In this document: one piece after another, positions 19,652-30,206 of the stretch
Numbering within the stretch: the first letter of the stretch is position 1
Layout of the letters: each line of letters opens with the position of its first letter
From: Nocardia elegans NBRC 108235
GTDB lineage: Bacteria; Actinomycetota; Actinomycetes; Mycobacteriales; Mycobacteriaceae
Assembly (NCBI RefSeq): GCF_001612845.1
Contig: NZ_BDBF01000007.1
Location: forward strand, 124,001 to 188,000
DNA length: 64,000 nucleotides
Reading direction: 5' to 3'
Program-made: the position numbers and the translations under genes
The notes under the pieces: generated by a model
Told to the model about the DNA's origin: nothing
What the model saw: only the letters and a program-made list of their open reading frames with translations
The model's database searches: none

Positions 19652-20613
19652 GGCATCTGCTCTCGGTCACCGATCTCGACCGCACCACCGCCACCGAACT
19701 GCTCGACGACGCCCAGCGCTTCGAACAGGCGCTGCTCGGCCGCGAGGTCCGCAAACTGCCCACCTTGCGCGGCCGCACCGTGATGACGGTGTTCTTCGAG
19801 AACTCCACCCGGACCCGGGTCTCGTTCGAGGTCGCCGGCAAATGGATGAGCGCCGACGTGATCAACGTGAGCGCCTCGAGCTCCTCGGTGTCGAAGGGCG
19901 AATCGCTGCGCGATACCGCGCTGACCCTGCACGCCGCGGGCGCCGACGCGCTGATCGTGCGGCATCCGGCCTCCGGGGCGGCCCATCAGATCGCGCGCTG
20001 GTTCGGCGAACTGGACGCCGGCTCGGGTGGATACACCGGAACCGGGCCCGCGATCGTCAATGCCGGCGACGGCACGCACGAACATCCCACCCAGGCCCTG
20101 CTGGACGCGTTGACGCTGCGCCAGCGACTGGGTGAGCTGACGGGCAAGCGCATCGTGATCGTCGGCGACATCCTGCACAGCCGCGTCGCGCGGTCCAACG
20201 CCTTCCTGCTCGACACCCTCGGCGCCGAAGTGGTGCTGGTCGCGCCGCGCACCCTGCTGCCGGTCGGGGTCGAGCAGTGGCCGGTGCAGGTCTCGCATTC
20301 GCTCGACGCCGCGCTGCCCGGCGCGGACGCGGTGATGATGCTGCGCGTGCAGGCCGAGCGGATGAACGGCGGCTTCTTCCCGTCGGCCCGCGAATACTCC
20401 ATCGCCTACGGACTGAACGAGCGGCGCATGGCGCTGCTCGACGACGACGCGGTCGTCCTGCATCCGGGCCCGATGCTGCGCGGTATGGAAATCGCGTCGG
20501 CGGTGGCCGATTCCCCGAAAGCCGCAGTGCTGCAACAGGTCACCAACGGTGTGCACATGCGCATGGCGGTGCTGTTCCGCCTGCTCGTCGGCGCGGGGGA
20601 GGCCGTCGCATGA
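19648..20613 (+). CDS. pyrB: Aspartate carbamoyltransferase catalytic chain
   Basis: Protein of 321 aa from GTG 19648, overlapping the pyrR stop (GTGA). It joins carbamoyl phosphate and aspartate, the second step of UMP synthesis. Carbamoyl-phosphate-binding [13 protein letters not shown] is intact, as are [14 protein letters not shown], the [12 protein letters not shown] motif, and [12 protein letters not shown] for aspartate. Subunit is catalytic only; no pyrI partner is present. The stop codon lies within a palindromic insert that separates it from pyrC. Confidence 0.96.
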   Translation: MRHLLSVTDLDRTTATELLDDAQRFEQALLGREVRKLPTLRGRTVMTVFFENSTRTRVSFEVAGKWMSADVINVSASSSSVSKGESLRDTALTLHAAGADALIVRHPASGAAHQIARWFGELDAGSGGYTGTGPAIVNAGDGTHEHPTQALLDALTLRQRLGELTGKRIVIVGDILHSRVARSNAFLLDTLGAEVVLVAPRTLLPVGVEQWPVQVSHSLDAALPGADAVMMLRVQAERMNGGFFPSAREYSIAYGLNERRMALLDDDAVVLHPGPMLRGMEIASAVADSPKAAVLQQVTNGVHMRMAVLFRLLVGAGEAVA

Positions 20614-20688
20614 GCGGAAGAGGGCCGGAGGCGGCAGCCTGCGTAACCCCGCAGGCCCCCGCTCATGCGCATCGACACCGCATGAGCG
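20607..20688. repeat. Palindromic insert at the pyrB-pyrC junction
   Basis: A 10-bp direct repeat, CGCATGAGCG, bounds the segment at 20607-20616 and 20679-20688, starts being 72 bp apart. Inside, an 11-bp perfect inverted repeat (CGCATGAGCGG 20607-20617 with 20659-20669) encloses a 7-bp hairpin (GCCTGCG 20637-20643 with 20650-20656). GCATGAGC or its complement occurs four times within 92 bp. The layout looks like a small duplicated or inserted palindromic element, and it includes the pyrB stop codon and the start of a 38-codon ORF. Confidence 0.6.
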
Positions 20689-20726
20689 TGAGCATGAGCT
20701 TCTTCGTGGAAGGTGAGGGCGCGTGA
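20610..20726 (+). CDS. Possible 38-aa protein bridging pyrB and pyrC
   Basis: An ORF starts with ATG sharing the pyrB stop (ATGA) and ends with a TGA sharing the pyrC start (GTGA). Such 4-nt overlaps at both ends match how every other gene of this operon is joined. It begins [20 protein letters not shown] and ends [10 protein letters not shown]. It is His/Ala/Ser-rich, without a recognised domain. It may be a real peptide, a translated coupling device that carries ribosomes from pyrB to pyrC, or a chance frame in the palindromic insert. A ribosome site (GGAAGG) for pyrC lies at its end. Confidence 0.4.
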   Translation: MSGRGPEAAACVTPQAPAHAHRHRMSVSMSFFVEGEGA

Positions 20727-22063
20727 GCGATCTGGTTATCCGGGGCGTGCGGCCCTACGGCGAGGGTGAGCCGGTCGACGTGCTGGTGCGCGACGGCGTG
20801 ATCGTCGCTCTCGGCGCGCGATCCGGCGACACCGTCGACGGCGTCGAGGTGGCCGGCGATGCCGAGGTGCTGGAGGCCGGCGGCCGGATCCTGCTCCCCG
20901 GTTTCGTCGATCTGCACACCCACCTGCGCGAGCCCGGCCGCGAGGACACCGAGACCATCGAAAGCGGTTCGGCCGCAGCGGCATTGGGTGGCTACACCGC
21001 GGTGTTCGCGATGGCCAACACCAATCCCGTGGCCGACACCTCGGTCGTCACCGATCATGTGTGGCGGCGCGGGCAGGAGGTCGGGCTGGTCGATGTGCAT
21101 CCGGTCGGCGCGGTGACCGTCGGCCTGGCCGGCAAGCAACTGGCCGAGATGGGCACCATGGCCGCCGGCGAGGGCCGGGTGCGGATCTTCTCCGACGACG
21201 GGCACTGCGTCTACGACCCGCTGATCATGCGCCGCGCCCTCGAGTACGCGAAATCGCTCGACGTCCTGATCGCTCAGCACGCCGAGGAGCCGCGGCTCAC
21301 CCAGGGCGCCGTCGCGCACGAGGGTCCGAACGCCGCCCGGCTGGGCCTGGCCGGCTGGCCGCGCGCGGCCGAGGAGTCGATTGTCGCCCGCGACGCGCTG
21401 CTGGCCCGCGACGCCGGGGCCCGGGTGCACATCTGCCACGCGTCCACCGCCGGCACCGTCGAGCTGGTGAAATGGGCCAAGGCGCAAGGGATTTCGATCA
21501 CCGCCGAGGTCACTCCGCATCATCTGCTGCTCGACGATTCGCGGCTCGAGACCTACGACGCGGTGAACAAGGTCAATCCGCCGCTGCGTGAGGCCTCCGA
21601 CGCCCAGGCGCTGCGCAAGGCCCTGGCCGACGGAGTGATCGACTGTGTGGCCACCGACCACGCCCCGCATGCCGAACAGGAGAAGTGCTGCGAGTTCGCC
21701 GCCGCCCGTCCCGGCATGCTGGGGTTGGAGACCGCGCTGTCGATCATCGTCGAGACCCTGGTGGCTCCGGGCCTGCTCGACTGGCGTGGCGTGGCGAAGG
21801 TGATGAGCGAGAATCCGGCCCGCATCGCCGGACTCGACGATCAGGGCCGCCCGATCGCGGTCGGCGAGCCGGCCAACCTGACCCTGATCGACCCGGACGC
21901 GTCGTGGACCGTGCGGGCGCGGGAGCTGGCGAGCATTTCCGACAACACGCCGTACGAGGCGATGACCCTGCCCGCCAAGGTCGCCGCCACGATGCTGCGC
22001 GGACGGATCACCGCCCGCGACGGCGTGGTGACGACCGCCCTGGCGGGGAGAGTGGGGCAATAA
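20723..22063 (+). CDS. pyrC: Dihydroorotase, class I
   Basis: Protein of 446 aa from GTG 20723. It closes carbamoyl aspartate to dihydroorotate. Metal ligands and substrate Arg are in [17 protein letters not shown]; further blocks are [12 protein letters not shown], a His in [22 protein letters not shown], the [11 protein letters not shown] segment, and [12 protein letters not shown] with the catalytic Asp. The PPL of VNPPLRE is also conserved. It is coupled at both ends: GTGA with the small ORF, and TAATG with the next gene. Confidence 0.96.
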   Translation: MSDLVIRGVRPYGEGEPVDVLVRDGVIVALGARSGDTVDGVEVAGDAEVLEAGGRILLPGFVDLHTHLREPGREDTETIESGSAAAALGGYTAVFAMANTNPVADTSVVTDHVWRRGQEVGLVDVHPVGAVTVGLAGKQLAEMGTMAAGEGRVRIFSDDGHCVYDPLIMRRALEYAKSLDVLIAQHAEEPRLTQGAVAHEGPNAARLGLAGWPRAAEESIVARDALLARDAGARVHICHASTAGTVELVKWAKAQGISITAEVTPHHLLLDDSRLETYDAVNKVNPPLREASDAQALRKALADGVIDCVATDHAPHAEQEKCCEFAAARPGMLGLETALSIIVETLVAPGLLDWRGVAKVMSENPARIAGLDDQGRPIAVGEPANLTLIDPDASWTVRARELASISDNTPYEAMTLPAKVAATMLRGRITARDGVVTTALAGRVGQ

Positions 22064-22578
22064 TGGATCGAACACTGTGGGTGATCGGGCTGGCGGCCCT
22101 GTTCGCCCTGTTCCTGTGGCTGATGTATCGCTCCTGGCTCGTGCGCGCCCGGAAGCAGGCATCCTCGGTCGGGGAGTTGCCCACGGTGCCGGCGGATCTG
22201 GGCGCGCAGGTGCTCGAGCCGACGACCGGGCTGTACACGGGAACCACGCTGGCTCCGAGCTGGCAGAACCGCATCGTGGTCGGAGATCTGGGTTTCCGGG
22301 CCACGGCGGAGCTGACCCGCTTCGAACGCGGGATCCTGCTGGAACGCGACGGTGCGGAGGTGATCTGGATTCCGCAGGAGTCCATCACCGCGGTCCGCAC
22401 CGAACGCGGCCACGCGGGCAAGGTGATGACCGACAATGGTGTGCTGGTTATTCGCTGGAAACTGCCGACGGGAACCGAAGTCGATACCGGGTTCCGCGGC
22501 GACGACAAGACGGTTTATCCGGCCTGGACGGCCATATCCGCGACGGGACAGACCGGCGCGGCGACGGGAGACGAATAA
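22063..22578 (+). CDS. Membrane-anchored PH-like protein of the pyr operon
   Basis: Protein of 171 aa from ATG 22063, sharing a base with the pyrC stop. One N-terminal membrane helix ([18 protein letters not shown]) is followed by a beta-rich domain with [40 protein letters not shown] and [20 protein letters not shown], which resembles bacterial PH domains. The same position in M. tuberculosis holds a predicted export or membrane protein (Rv1382), from memory. Role in pyrimidine synthesis is not known; constancy of position suggests one. Confidence 0.75.
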   Translation: MDRTLWVIGLAALFALFLWLMYRSWLVRARKQASSVGELPTVPADLGAQVLEPTTGLYTGTTLAPSWQNRIVVGDLGFRATAELTRFERGILLERDGAEVIWIPQESITAVRTERGHAGKVMTDNGVLVIRWKLPTGTEVDTGFRGDDKTVYPAWTAISATGQTGAATGDE

Positions 22579-22580
22579 AC

Positions 22581-22619
22581 GTGAAGGCTGGATTTTTCGT
22601 GAACGAGGTGAGCGAATGA
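22581..22619 (+). CDS. Possible 12-codon ORF upstream of carA
   Basis: GTG 22581 opens [12 protein letters not shown] and stops with TGA that overlaps the carA ATG (ATGA). It lacks a good ribosome site of its own. Its FFV and the downstream coupling resemble the end of the 38-aa ORF before pyrC (SFFVEGEGA). It may be only the leader carrying the carA ribosome site GAGGTGAG. Confidence 0.25.
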   Translation: MKAGFFVNEVSE

Positions 22620-23734
22620 GCGACCGCGCCGCGGTGATGGTGCTCGAGGACGGACGGGTATTCCGGGGCCGGCGGTTCGGCGCCGAGGGTGAAACGCTGG
22701 GCGAAGCGGTGTTCTGCACCGCGATGACCGGCTATCAGGAGACCCTGACCGATCCCAGCTACCACCGCCAGATCGTGGTGGCCACCGCCCCGCAGATCGG
22801 CAACACCGGCTGGAACGACGAGGACGACGAGTCGAATCGGATCTGGGTGGCCGGATACGCGGTGCGCGACCCCGCCAAGCGGGCGTCGAACTGGCGCGCC
22901 ACCACCACCCTGCAGGACGAGCTGGAGCGCCAGCACATCGTCGGCATCGCCGGCATCGACACGCGCGCACTGGTGCGTCATCTGCGCATCCGCGGGTCGA
23001 TGAAGGCGGGCATCTTCAGCGGTGACGCCGCCGCGGCCTCGACCGAGGAGTTGCTGAGCCGGGTCACCGGTCAGGCCTCGATGCTCGGCGCCGATCTGGC
23101 CGGTGAGGTCTCCACCGACGGCGTGTACACCATCGAGCCCGCCGGTGAGCACCGGTTCACCGTGGTCGCGGTCGACCTGGGTATCAAGACCAACACCCCG
23201 CGCATGTTCGCCGAGCGCGGCATCCGGGTGCACGTGGTGCCCTCCGGCGTCACGCTGGACCAGATCAAGGAGCTCGAGCCCGACGGCGTCTTCCTGTCCA
23301 ACGGCCCCGGTGACCCGGCCACCCAGGACGACGCGGTCGAGCTGACCAAATCCGTTCTGGGCGAAGGACTTCCGCTGTTCGGAATCTGCTTCGGCAACCA
23401 GATCCTGGGCCGCGCGCTGGGCCTGGGCACGTACAAGATGAAGTTCGGCCACCGCGGCATCAACGTCCCGGTCATCGATCACGCCACCGGCGCGGTCTCG
23501 ATCACCGCGCAGAACCACGGCTTCGCGCTCGAGGGGGAGGCCGGACAGCGCTTCGAGACCCCGTTCGGCACCGCCGAGGTCAGCCACACCTGCGCCAACG
23601 ACGGCACCGTCGAGGGGGTGCGCCTGGTGGACGGTCGCGCGTTCTCGGTGCAGTACCACCCGGAGGCCGCCGCGGGGCCGCACGATGCCGCCTACCTGTT
23701 CGACCGCTTCGCGGGTTTGATGGAGGAAGCCTGA
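22616..23734 (+). CDS. carA: Carbamoyl phosphate synthase, small subunit (glutaminase)
   Basis: Protein of 372 aa from ATG 22616. It releases ammonia from glutamine for CarB. The N-terminal domain begins [16 protein letters not shown] with [17 protein letters not shown]. The class I amidotransferase has the oxyanion region FLSNGPGDP, the nucleophile Cys in [16 protein letters not shown], and the His-Glu pair in [13 protein letters not shown]. Its stop shares one base with the carB start (TGATG), so the two subunits are made in equal amounts. Confidence 0.97.
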   Translation: MSDRAAVMVLEDGRVFRGRRFGAEGETLGEAVFCTAMTGYQETLTDPSYHRQIVVATAPQIGNTGWNDEDDESNRIWVAGYAVRDPAKRASNWRATTTLQDELERQHIVGIAGIDTRALVRHLRIRGSMKAGIFSGDAAAASTEELLSRVTGQASMLGADLAGEVSTDGVYTIEPAGEHRFTVVAVDLGIKTNTPRMFAERGIRVHVVPSGVTLDQIKELEPDGVFLSNGPGDPATQDDAVELTKSVLGEGLPLFGICFGNQILGRALGLGTYKMKFGHRGINVPVIDHATGAVSITAQNHGFALEGEAGQRFETPFGTAEVSHTCANDGTVEGVRLVDGRAFSVQYHPEAAAGPHDAAYLFDRFAGLMEEA

Positions 23735-26700
23735 TGCCACGTCGTAACGACCTGCACCACATCCTGGTCATCGGCTCCGGGCCGATCGTCATCGGCCAGG
23801 CCTGCGAATTCGACTACTCCGGTACCCAGGCGTGCCGGGTGCTGCGGTCCGAGGGCCTGCGGGTGTCACTGGTGAACTCCAACCCGGCCACGATCATGAC
23901 CGACCCGGAATTCGCCGACTCCACCTACGTCGAGCCGATCACACCGGAATTCGTCGAGAAGGTCATCGCCAAGGAGCGTCCCGACGCCATCCTCGCGACC
24001 CTGGGCGGCCAGACCGCGCTCAACACGGCGGTGGCGCTGCACGAGAACGGCGTGCTGGAGAAGTACAACGTCGAATTGATCGGCGCCGACTTCGAGGCCA
24101 TCCAGCGCGGTGAGGACCGGCAGAAGTTCAAGGACATCGTCGCCAAGGTCGGCGGCGAGTCGGCCCGCTCCAAGGTCTGCTACACCATGGACGAGGTGCG
24201 CGAAACCGTTGCCGAGCTGGGCTTCCCGGTGGTCGTGCGGCCGTCGTTCACCATGGGTGGCCTGGGCTCGGGCATGGCCTACAACGACGAGGATCTCGAC
24301 CGCATCGCCGGCGGCGGCCTGGCCGCCTCGCCCACCGCCAACGTCCTCATCGAGGAATCGATCCTCGGGTGGAAGGAATACGAACTCGAGCTGATGCGCG
24401 ACGGCCGCGACAACGTGGTCATCGTCTGCTCGATCGAGAACGTGGACCCGATGGGCGTGCACACCGGCGATTCGGTGACCGTCGCCCCGGCCATGACCCT
24501 GACCGACCGCGAATATCAGAAGATGCGCGATCTGGGTATCGCGATTCTGCGCGAGGTCGGCGTCGACACCGGCGGCTGCAACATCCAGTTCGCGGTGGAT
24601 CCGCGCGATGGACGCCTGATCGTCATCGAGATGAATCCGCGCGTCTCGCGCTCGTCCGCACTGGCCTCCAAGGCAACCGGTTTCCCGATCGCCAAGATCG
24701 CGGCGAAGCTGGCCATCGGCTACACGCTCGACGAGATCGTCAACGACATCACCAAGGAAACCCCGGCTTGTTTCGAGCCCACGCTCGACTACGTGGTCGT
24801 GAAGGCGCCGCGGTTCGCGTTCGAGAAGTTCCCGGGCGCCGACCCGACCCTGACCACCACCATGAAGTCGGTCGGTGAGGCGATGAGCCTGGGCCGCAAC
24901 TTCTCCGAGGCGCTCGGCAAGGTGCTGCGCTCGCTGGAGACCAAGGCGGCCGGCTTCTGGACCCAGCCCGACGGCCGCTGGACCGACGTCGCCGAGATCC
25001 TCGACGACCTGCGCGTGCCGACCGAAGGCCGGCTCTACCAGGTGGAGCGGGCGCTGCGGCTGGGCGCGAGCGTCGAAGACGTCGCGCAGGCCTCGGGCAT
25101 CGACCCGTGGTTCGTCGCCGAGATCGCCGGACTGGTCGAGTTGCGCGCCGAGATCGCGCAGGCGCCGGTTCTGGACGAGCCGCTGCTGCGCTACGCCAAG
25201 CACAACGGCCTGTCCGACCGCCAGATCTCCGTGCTGCGACCGGAACTGGCAGGCGAGAACGGGGTGCGCGAGCTGCGTCACCGCCTCGGCATCCGGCCGG
25301 TGTACAAGACGGTCGACACCTGTGCGGCCGAATTCGAGGCCAAGACGCCGTACCACTACTCGAGCTACGAACTCGATCCGGCCGCCGAGTCGGAGGTCGC
25401 GCCGCAGCCCGAGCGCGAGAAGGTGATCATCCTCGGCTCCGGCCCCAACCGAATCGGCCAGGGCATCGAATTCGACTACTCCTGCGTGCACGCCGCGCAG
25501 ACCCTGTCGCAGGCCGGGTACGAGACCGTCATGGTCAACTGCAACCCCGAGACCGTTTCCACCGACTACGACACCGCCGACCGCCTGTACTTCGAGCCGC
25601 TGACCTTCGAGGACGTGCTCGAGGTGTACCACGCCGAATCGGAATCGGGCCGGGTGGCCGGAGTGATCGTGCAGCTCGGCGGCCAGACCCCGCTCGGTCT
25701 GGCGCAGCGGCTCACCGATGCCGGAGTGCCCGTGGTCGGCACCTCCGCGGCGGCGATCGACCTGGCCGAGGACCGCGGCGAATTCGGGCACGTGCTGGTC
25801 TCGGCCGGACTGCCCGCGCCGAAGTACGGCACGGCCACCACGTTCGAGCAGGCCAAGGAGATCGCGGCCGGAATCGGCTATCCGGTGCTGGTCCGCCCGT
25901 CCTACGTGCTGGGTGGGCGCGGTATGGAGATCGTCTACGACGAGAACTCGCTCGAGGGCTACATCTCCCGCGCCACCGAACTCAGCCCCGAACATCCGGT
26001 GCTGGTCGACCGCTTCCTGGAAGACGCCATCGAGATCGACGTCGACGCGCTGTGCGACGGCGAGGAGGTCTACCTCGGCGGCGTGATGGAGCACATCGAG
26101 GAGGCCGGTATCCACTCCGGCGACTCGGCGTGCGCGCTGCCGCCGATCACCCTGGGCCGCAGCGATATCGAGGCGGTGCGCCGCTCGACCACCGCACTGG
26201 CCAAGGGCATCGGCGTCAAGGGCCTGCTGAATGTGCAGTACGCGCTCAAGGACGACGTGCTGTACGTGCTCGAGGCCAATCCGCGCGCCAGCCGGACCGT
26301 GCCGTTCGTCTCCAAGGCGACCGGCGTGCAGCTGGCCAAGGCCGCCGCGCGGGTGATGCTGGGGACGAGCATCGCCGAATTGCGCAAGGAGGGTATCCTG
26401 CCCGCCGAGGGCGACGGCGGTCATGCGCCGATGGACGCGCCGGTCGCGGTGAAGGAAGCTGTCCTGCCCTTCCACCGGTTCCGCCGCCCGGACGGCACCG
26501 GTATCGATTCGCTGCTGTCGCCGGAGATGAAGTCCACCGGCGAGGTGATGGGCATCGACGCCGATTTCGGTACCGCCTTCGCCAAGAGTCAGTCCGCGGC
26601 CTACGGTTCGCTGCCGGTCGCGGGCACGGTGTTCGTCTCGATCGCCAACCGCGACAAGCGGGCCATGGTGTTCCCGGTCAAGCGGCTGCACGATCTGGGC

Positions 26701-27060
26701 TTCCGGATCCTCGCCACCGACGGCACCGCGGAGATGTTGCGGCGCAACGGGATTCCGTGCGAGCGGGTGCGCAAACAGTCCGATCCGGTGCCCGCGTCCG
26801 CCAACGGTGATCTGATCGAACCCTCGATCGTCGATCAGATCAAGGACGGCGAGATCGACATCGTGTTCAACACGCCTTACGGTAACTCCGGGCCCCGCGT
26901 GGACGGCTACGAGATTCGTACCGCCGCGGTGGGCGCCAACATTCCGTGCATCACGACGGTTCAGGGTGCGGCTGCAGCCGTACAGGGCATCGAAGCAACC
27001 ATCAACGGCGGTATCGGGGTGCGCTCGCTGCAGGAGCTGCACGCCGTATTGCGCGGCTAA
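23734..27060 (+). CDS. carB: Carbamoyl phosphate synthase, large subunit
   Basis: Protein of 1108 aa, full length for the family. Two duplicated ATP-grasp halves are visible. The first starts [19 protein letters not shown] and has [17 protein letters not shown]; the second starts [19 protein letters not shown] and has [18 protein letters not shown]. Substrate loops include [20 protein letters not shown] and [19 protein letters not shown]. The C-terminal MGS-like domain (from about residue 960) binds UMP or other effectors, with [20 protein letters not shown] and VFNTPYG. It makes carbamoyl phosphate for arginine and pyrimidines. Confidence 0.97.
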   Translation: MPRRNDLHHILVIGSGPIVIGQACEFDYSGTQACRVLRSEGLRVSLVNSNPATIMTDPEFADSTYVEPITPEFVEKVIAKERPDAILATLGGQTALNTAVALHENGVLEKYNVELIGADFEAIQRGEDRQKFKDIVAKVGGESARSKVCYTMDEVRETVAELGFPVVVRPSFTMGGLGSGMAYNDEDLDRIAGGGLAASPTANVLIEESILGWKEYELELMRDGRDNVVIVCSIENVDPMGVHTGDSVTVAPAMTLTDREYQKMRDLGIAILREVGVDTGGCNIQFAVDPRDGRLIVIEMNPRVSRSSALASKATGFPIAKIAAKLAIGYTLDEIVNDITKETPACFEPTLDYVVVKAPRFAFEKFPGADPTLTTTMKSVGEAMSLGRNFSEALGKVLRSLETKAAGFWTQPDGRWTDVAEILDDLRVPTEGRLYQVERALRLGASVEDVAQASGIDPWFVAEIAGLVELRAEIAQAPVLDEPLLRYAKHNGLSDRQISVLRPELAGENGVRELRHRLGIRPVYKTVDTCAAEFEAKTPYHYSSYELDPAAESEVAPQPEREKVIILGSGPNRIGQGIEFDYSCVHAAQTLSQAGYETVMVNCNPETVSTDYDTADRLYFEPLTFEDVLEVYHAESESGRVAGVIVQLGGQTPLGLAQRLTDAGVPVVGTSAAAIDLAEDRGEFGHVLVSAGLPAPKYGTATTFEQAKEIAAGIGYPVLVRPSYVLGGRGMEIVYDENSLEGYISRATELSPEHPVLVDRFLEDAIEIDVDALCDGEEVYLGGVMEHIEEAGIHSGDSACALPPITLGRSDIEAVRRSTTALAKGIGVKGLLNVQYALKDDVLYVLEANPRASRTVPFVSKATGVQLAKAAARVMLGTSIAELRKEGILPAEGDGGHAPMDAPVAVKEAVLPFHRFRRPDGTGIDSLLSPEMKSTGEVMGIDADFGTAFAKSQSAAYGSLPVAGTVFVSIANRDKRAMVFPVKRLHDLGFRILATDGTAEMLRRNGIPCERVRKQSDPVPASANGDLIEPSIVDQIKDGEIDIVFNTPYGNSGPRVDGYEIRTAAVGANIPCITTVQGAAAAVQGIEATINGGIGVRSLQELHAVLRG

Positions 27061-27074
27061 GAGGAGAGATAACG

Positions 27075-27470
27075 GTGGGAGCCATCGGTTTCGGCGCGGG
27101 AGTCCGGCCCCCGGGGGCCGGACGGGCGACGACTCGGCGGATTCGGGGATTCGGTGCGGCGGAGGCCGCGCCGCCCGGAGGCGGTGACATCCGCCGGATG
27201 CGCAACGTCGGCGGCTACAGCACGGTCGGTTTCCGGGCGATCCCGCCGATCGGCCGCAAGCCGGCGCCCGACGCCGACGCCGACGCCGAGGCGGAGGCGG
27301 ACGCGCTGACGGACGCGGTGCTCGCCCGGGCGGACGAGGTGCTCGCCCAGGCCGACGAACTGCTCGCTTACGCCGGTGAGGAGGCATACGCCGAATCCGG
27401 GTCCGCCGGTGCGCAGACACCGCCCGCCCCTACCGGGGACGAACTGGCGGGCGCCGGGGCGAGCCGGTGA
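27075..27470 (+). CDS. Unknown 131-aa protein between carB and pyrF
   Basis: Start GTG 27075 is preceded by GAGGAGAG eight bases upstream, and the TGA overlaps the pyrF GTG by 4 nt (GTGA). This gives the same coupling as the rest of the operon. The N-terminal half is Gly/Arg-rich with [12 protein letters not shown] and [19 protein letters not shown]. The second half is a run of [11 protein letters not shown] followed by heptad-like [18 protein letters not shown], which could form an amphipathic helix or coiled coil. No domain recognised. It is longer than a leader needs to be and has well-placed start and stop signals, so a real protein is likely. Confidence 0.6.
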   Translation: MGAIGFGAGVRPPGAGRATTRRIRGFGAAEAAPPGGGDIRRMRNVGGYSTVGFRAIPPIGRKPAPDADADAEAEADALTDAVLARADEVLAQADELLAYAGEEAYAESGSAGAQTPPAPTGDELAGAGASR

Positions 27471-28291
27471 CGCCGTTCGGCCTGCGGCTGGCCGACGCGA
27501 TGGGCCGGCTGGGCCCGTTGTGCGCCGGCATCGACCCCCACCCGCAGTTGCTGCGTGCCTGGGGGCTCAGCGAGGACGTCGAGGGCCTGAAACGGTTCTC
27601 CGACATCTGCGTCGAGGTGTTCGCGGGCCGGGTGGCGCTGGTGAAACCCCAGGTGGCATTCTTCGAGGAGTACGGCTCCGGCGGCATCGTGGTGCTCGAG
27701 GACACCATCGCCGCGCTGCGCGCGGCCGGCACGCTGGTGCTGGCCGACGCCAAGCGCGGCGACATCGGCTCCACGATGGCCGCCTACGCGCGGGCCTGGC
27801 TGGGCGACGGTCCGCTGGCCAGTGATGCGGTGACGGTATCGCCGTACCTCGGCTTCGGTGCGCTGTCTCCCGCCCTCGACGCCGCGCGCTCGGCCGGTCG
27901 CGGCGTCTTCGTGCTGGCAGCCACCTCGAATCCGGAGGCGGTCCAGGTGCAGCGCATCACCGCGGCCGACGGTCGCAGTGTCGCGCAGATCATGATCGAC
28001 GAGGCCGCCGGCTGCAACGCCGGGGCGGAATTCGGATCGGTCGGCGTCGTAGTCGGCGCGACCCTCACCGAACCCGTCGACGTGAGCAAACTCAACGGTC
28101 CCGTCCTGATGCCCGGCGTCGGCGCGCAGGGCGGGGGAGCGGAATCGATCCGCGCGCTGATCCCGTCCGACCGGTTCGCGGCGGTGGTACCGAACGTCTC
28201 CCGGGAACTGCTCGACACCGGGCCTTCGGTGGCGGCGATGCGCACCAAGATGCACAAGCTCGCCGACGAATTCGCCTTCCTCCAGGCCTGA
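27467..28291 (+). CDS. pyrF: Orotidine-5'-phosphate decarboxylase
   Basis: Protein of 274 aa, GTG 27467. It converts OMP to UMP, the final step of the pathway. It belongs to the type 2 PyrF group of mycobacteria: [16 protein letters not shown] at the start, [15 protein letters not shown], the catalytic [15 protein letters not shown] with its Lys-Asp pair, and [13 protein letters not shown]. The product binding loop is [15 protein letters not shown]. It is the last gene of the pyr operon; a stem-loop follows. Confidence 0.95.
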   Translation: MTPFGLRLADAMGRLGPLCAGIDPHPQLLRAWGLSEDVEGLKRFSDICVEVFAGRVALVKPQVAFFEEYGSGGIVVLEDTIAALRAAGTLVLADAKRGDIGSTMAAYARAWLGDGPLASDAVTVSPYLGFGALSPALDAARSAGRGVFVLAATSNPEAVQVQRITAADGRSVAQIMIDEAAGCNAGAEFGSVGVVVGATLTEPVDVSKLNGPVLMPGVGAQGGGAESIRALIPSDRFAAVVPNVSRELLDTGPSVAAMRTKMHKLADEFAFLQA

Positions 28292-28300
28292 TTCATTCCG

Positions 28301-28328
28301 CCCGGGTTCGCGAGCCGTCGCACCCGGG
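28301..28328 (+). terminator. Possible terminator after pyrF
   Basis: CCCGGGT (28301-28307) pairs with ACCCGGG (28322-28328) over a 14-nt loop, ten bases beyond the pyrF stop. No U tract follows, so termination efficiency is uncertain. Confidence 0.4.
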
Positions 28329-28880
28329 CCGGATTCGCTCATGTCCACCACGGGCGTCGCGCGGGAGCCGGCCACCTCATCGGAAGGCGACCGGTCTGTT
28401 TGCATTTGCGGCCCGTTCGCGCGCATCCGTGCTCGTTCCCGGGTGGAAGTTACACACGCGTGTTTTTCCGGCTCAGCGGCCCTTCCGGGGTGCCTTAAGG
28501 CCCCTTCACGCACATCGCCGACCGGTGCCGAGAGTGCTCGCCACGCCGCGCCACGCCGCGACACGCTGGGGAAAAATTCGCGACACGCGGAGAATTTTCA
28601 GAAAGTTCCAGGTCGCGCGATTACGGGTCGGTTACGGTCGCATCCGGCCGGACTCGAATCCGGCGGGGAAGCCGTCGGAATCGGGATATGCCCAGGTCAC
28701 CGGCATGGTGAAGAAAATCTCCGGACCGGTGCCATGACGTGGCGCAATTGGCCGCGCGACCTGCCCGGTAACGGGCTCGAATACCTGAATCGGGCGCTGA
28801 CCTGGGGGGTGGGTTCGCAATCGGCGCGCCGCGTGGGTACGGTCGCTGAGACCACCGGGTTACCGGAGGTAGATCTAGCA
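28329..28880. other. Intergenic region upstream of mihF with no supported gene
   Basis: About 550 bp between pyrF and the mihF leader. Open frames exist, but none has a clear ribosome site or recognisable product. It contains a 6-bp hairpin at 28647-28664 (GCCGGA, loop CTCGAA, TCCGGC) that resembles a tRNA T-arm superficially, and a repeated CGCCACGCCGCG stretch near 28540-28560. The promoter of mihF is expected here, but I cannot place it. Confidence 0.5.
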
Positions 28881-28922
28881 ATGAACGATGAGACGGAGGA
28901 ACCGTGGCCCTTCCCCAGCTGA
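28881..28922 (+). CDS. Possible 13-codon upstream ORF overlapping mihF start
   Basis: ATG 28881 has GGAGGT at 28865-28870 and encodes [13 protein letters not shown] before a TGA at 28920-28922, which is 16 nt inside mihF in another frame. The ribosome site of mihF (GGAGG) lies inside this ORF. Translation of it would deliver ribosomes to, or block them from, the mihF GTG. Confidence 0.4.
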   Translation: MNDETEEPWPFPS

Positions 28923-29224
28923 CTGACGAGCAGCGCGCCGCTGCTTTGGAGAAGGCGGCTGCCGCTCGCCGCGCTCGGGCAGAGCTCAAGGAGCGCTTGA
29001 AGCGTGGCGGCACTGACCTGAAGACGGTCCTGAAGGACGCCGAGACCGACGAGGTCCTCGGCAAGATGAAGGTATCCGCGCTGCTGGAGGCCCTGCCCAA
29101 GGTCGGCAAGGTCAAGGCGGCCGAGATCATGAGCGAGCTGGAGATCGCGCCGACCCGCCGCCTGCGGGGCCTGGGCGACCGGCAGCGCAAGGCGCTGCTG
29201 GCGAAGTTCGACTTCGAAGCCTGA
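28904..29224 (+). CDS. mihF: Integration host factor mIHF
   Basis: Protein of 106 aa from GTG 28904, with ACGGAGGAACC upstream. It is an actinobacteria-specific nucleoid protein, first found as a factor for phage L5 integration; it bends DNA and is unrelated to the E. coli IHF. The sequence opens [20 protein letters not shown], a helix rich in Arg and Ala, then the helix-two-turn-helix with [20 protein letters not shown] and the tail [15 protein letters not shown]. The next gene, gmk, starts 8 nt after the stop. Confidence 0.96.
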   Translation: MALPQLTDEQRAAALEKAAAARRARAELKERLKRGGTDLKTVLKDAETDEVLGKMKVSALLEALPKVGKVKAAEIMSELEIAPTRRLRGLGDRQRKALLAKFDFEA

Positions 29225-29231
29225 TCCGAGG

Positions 29232-30153
<922 letters not shown>

Positions 30154-30206
30154 CCCTGCGGTCGTAACCCGCTGTCTCTCCACCGGACCGAAGAGGCTTG
30201 ATTCAG

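Noticed and set aside
23866-27420. Minus-strand open frame of 1184 codons
   Set aside because: It lies antisense to carB and the next gene; composition is that of a GC-rich shadow and no domain is seen.
28647-28664. Hairpin with CTCGAA loop resembling a tRNA T-arm
   Set aside because: The loop lacks the GTTCRA pattern, and no acceptor, D-arm or anticodon arm can be placed around it.
28341-28922. A 193-codon plus-strand gene upstream of mihF
   Set aside because: No ribosome site at its start, odd composition, and its last 13 codons make a better separate uORF with GGAGGT.
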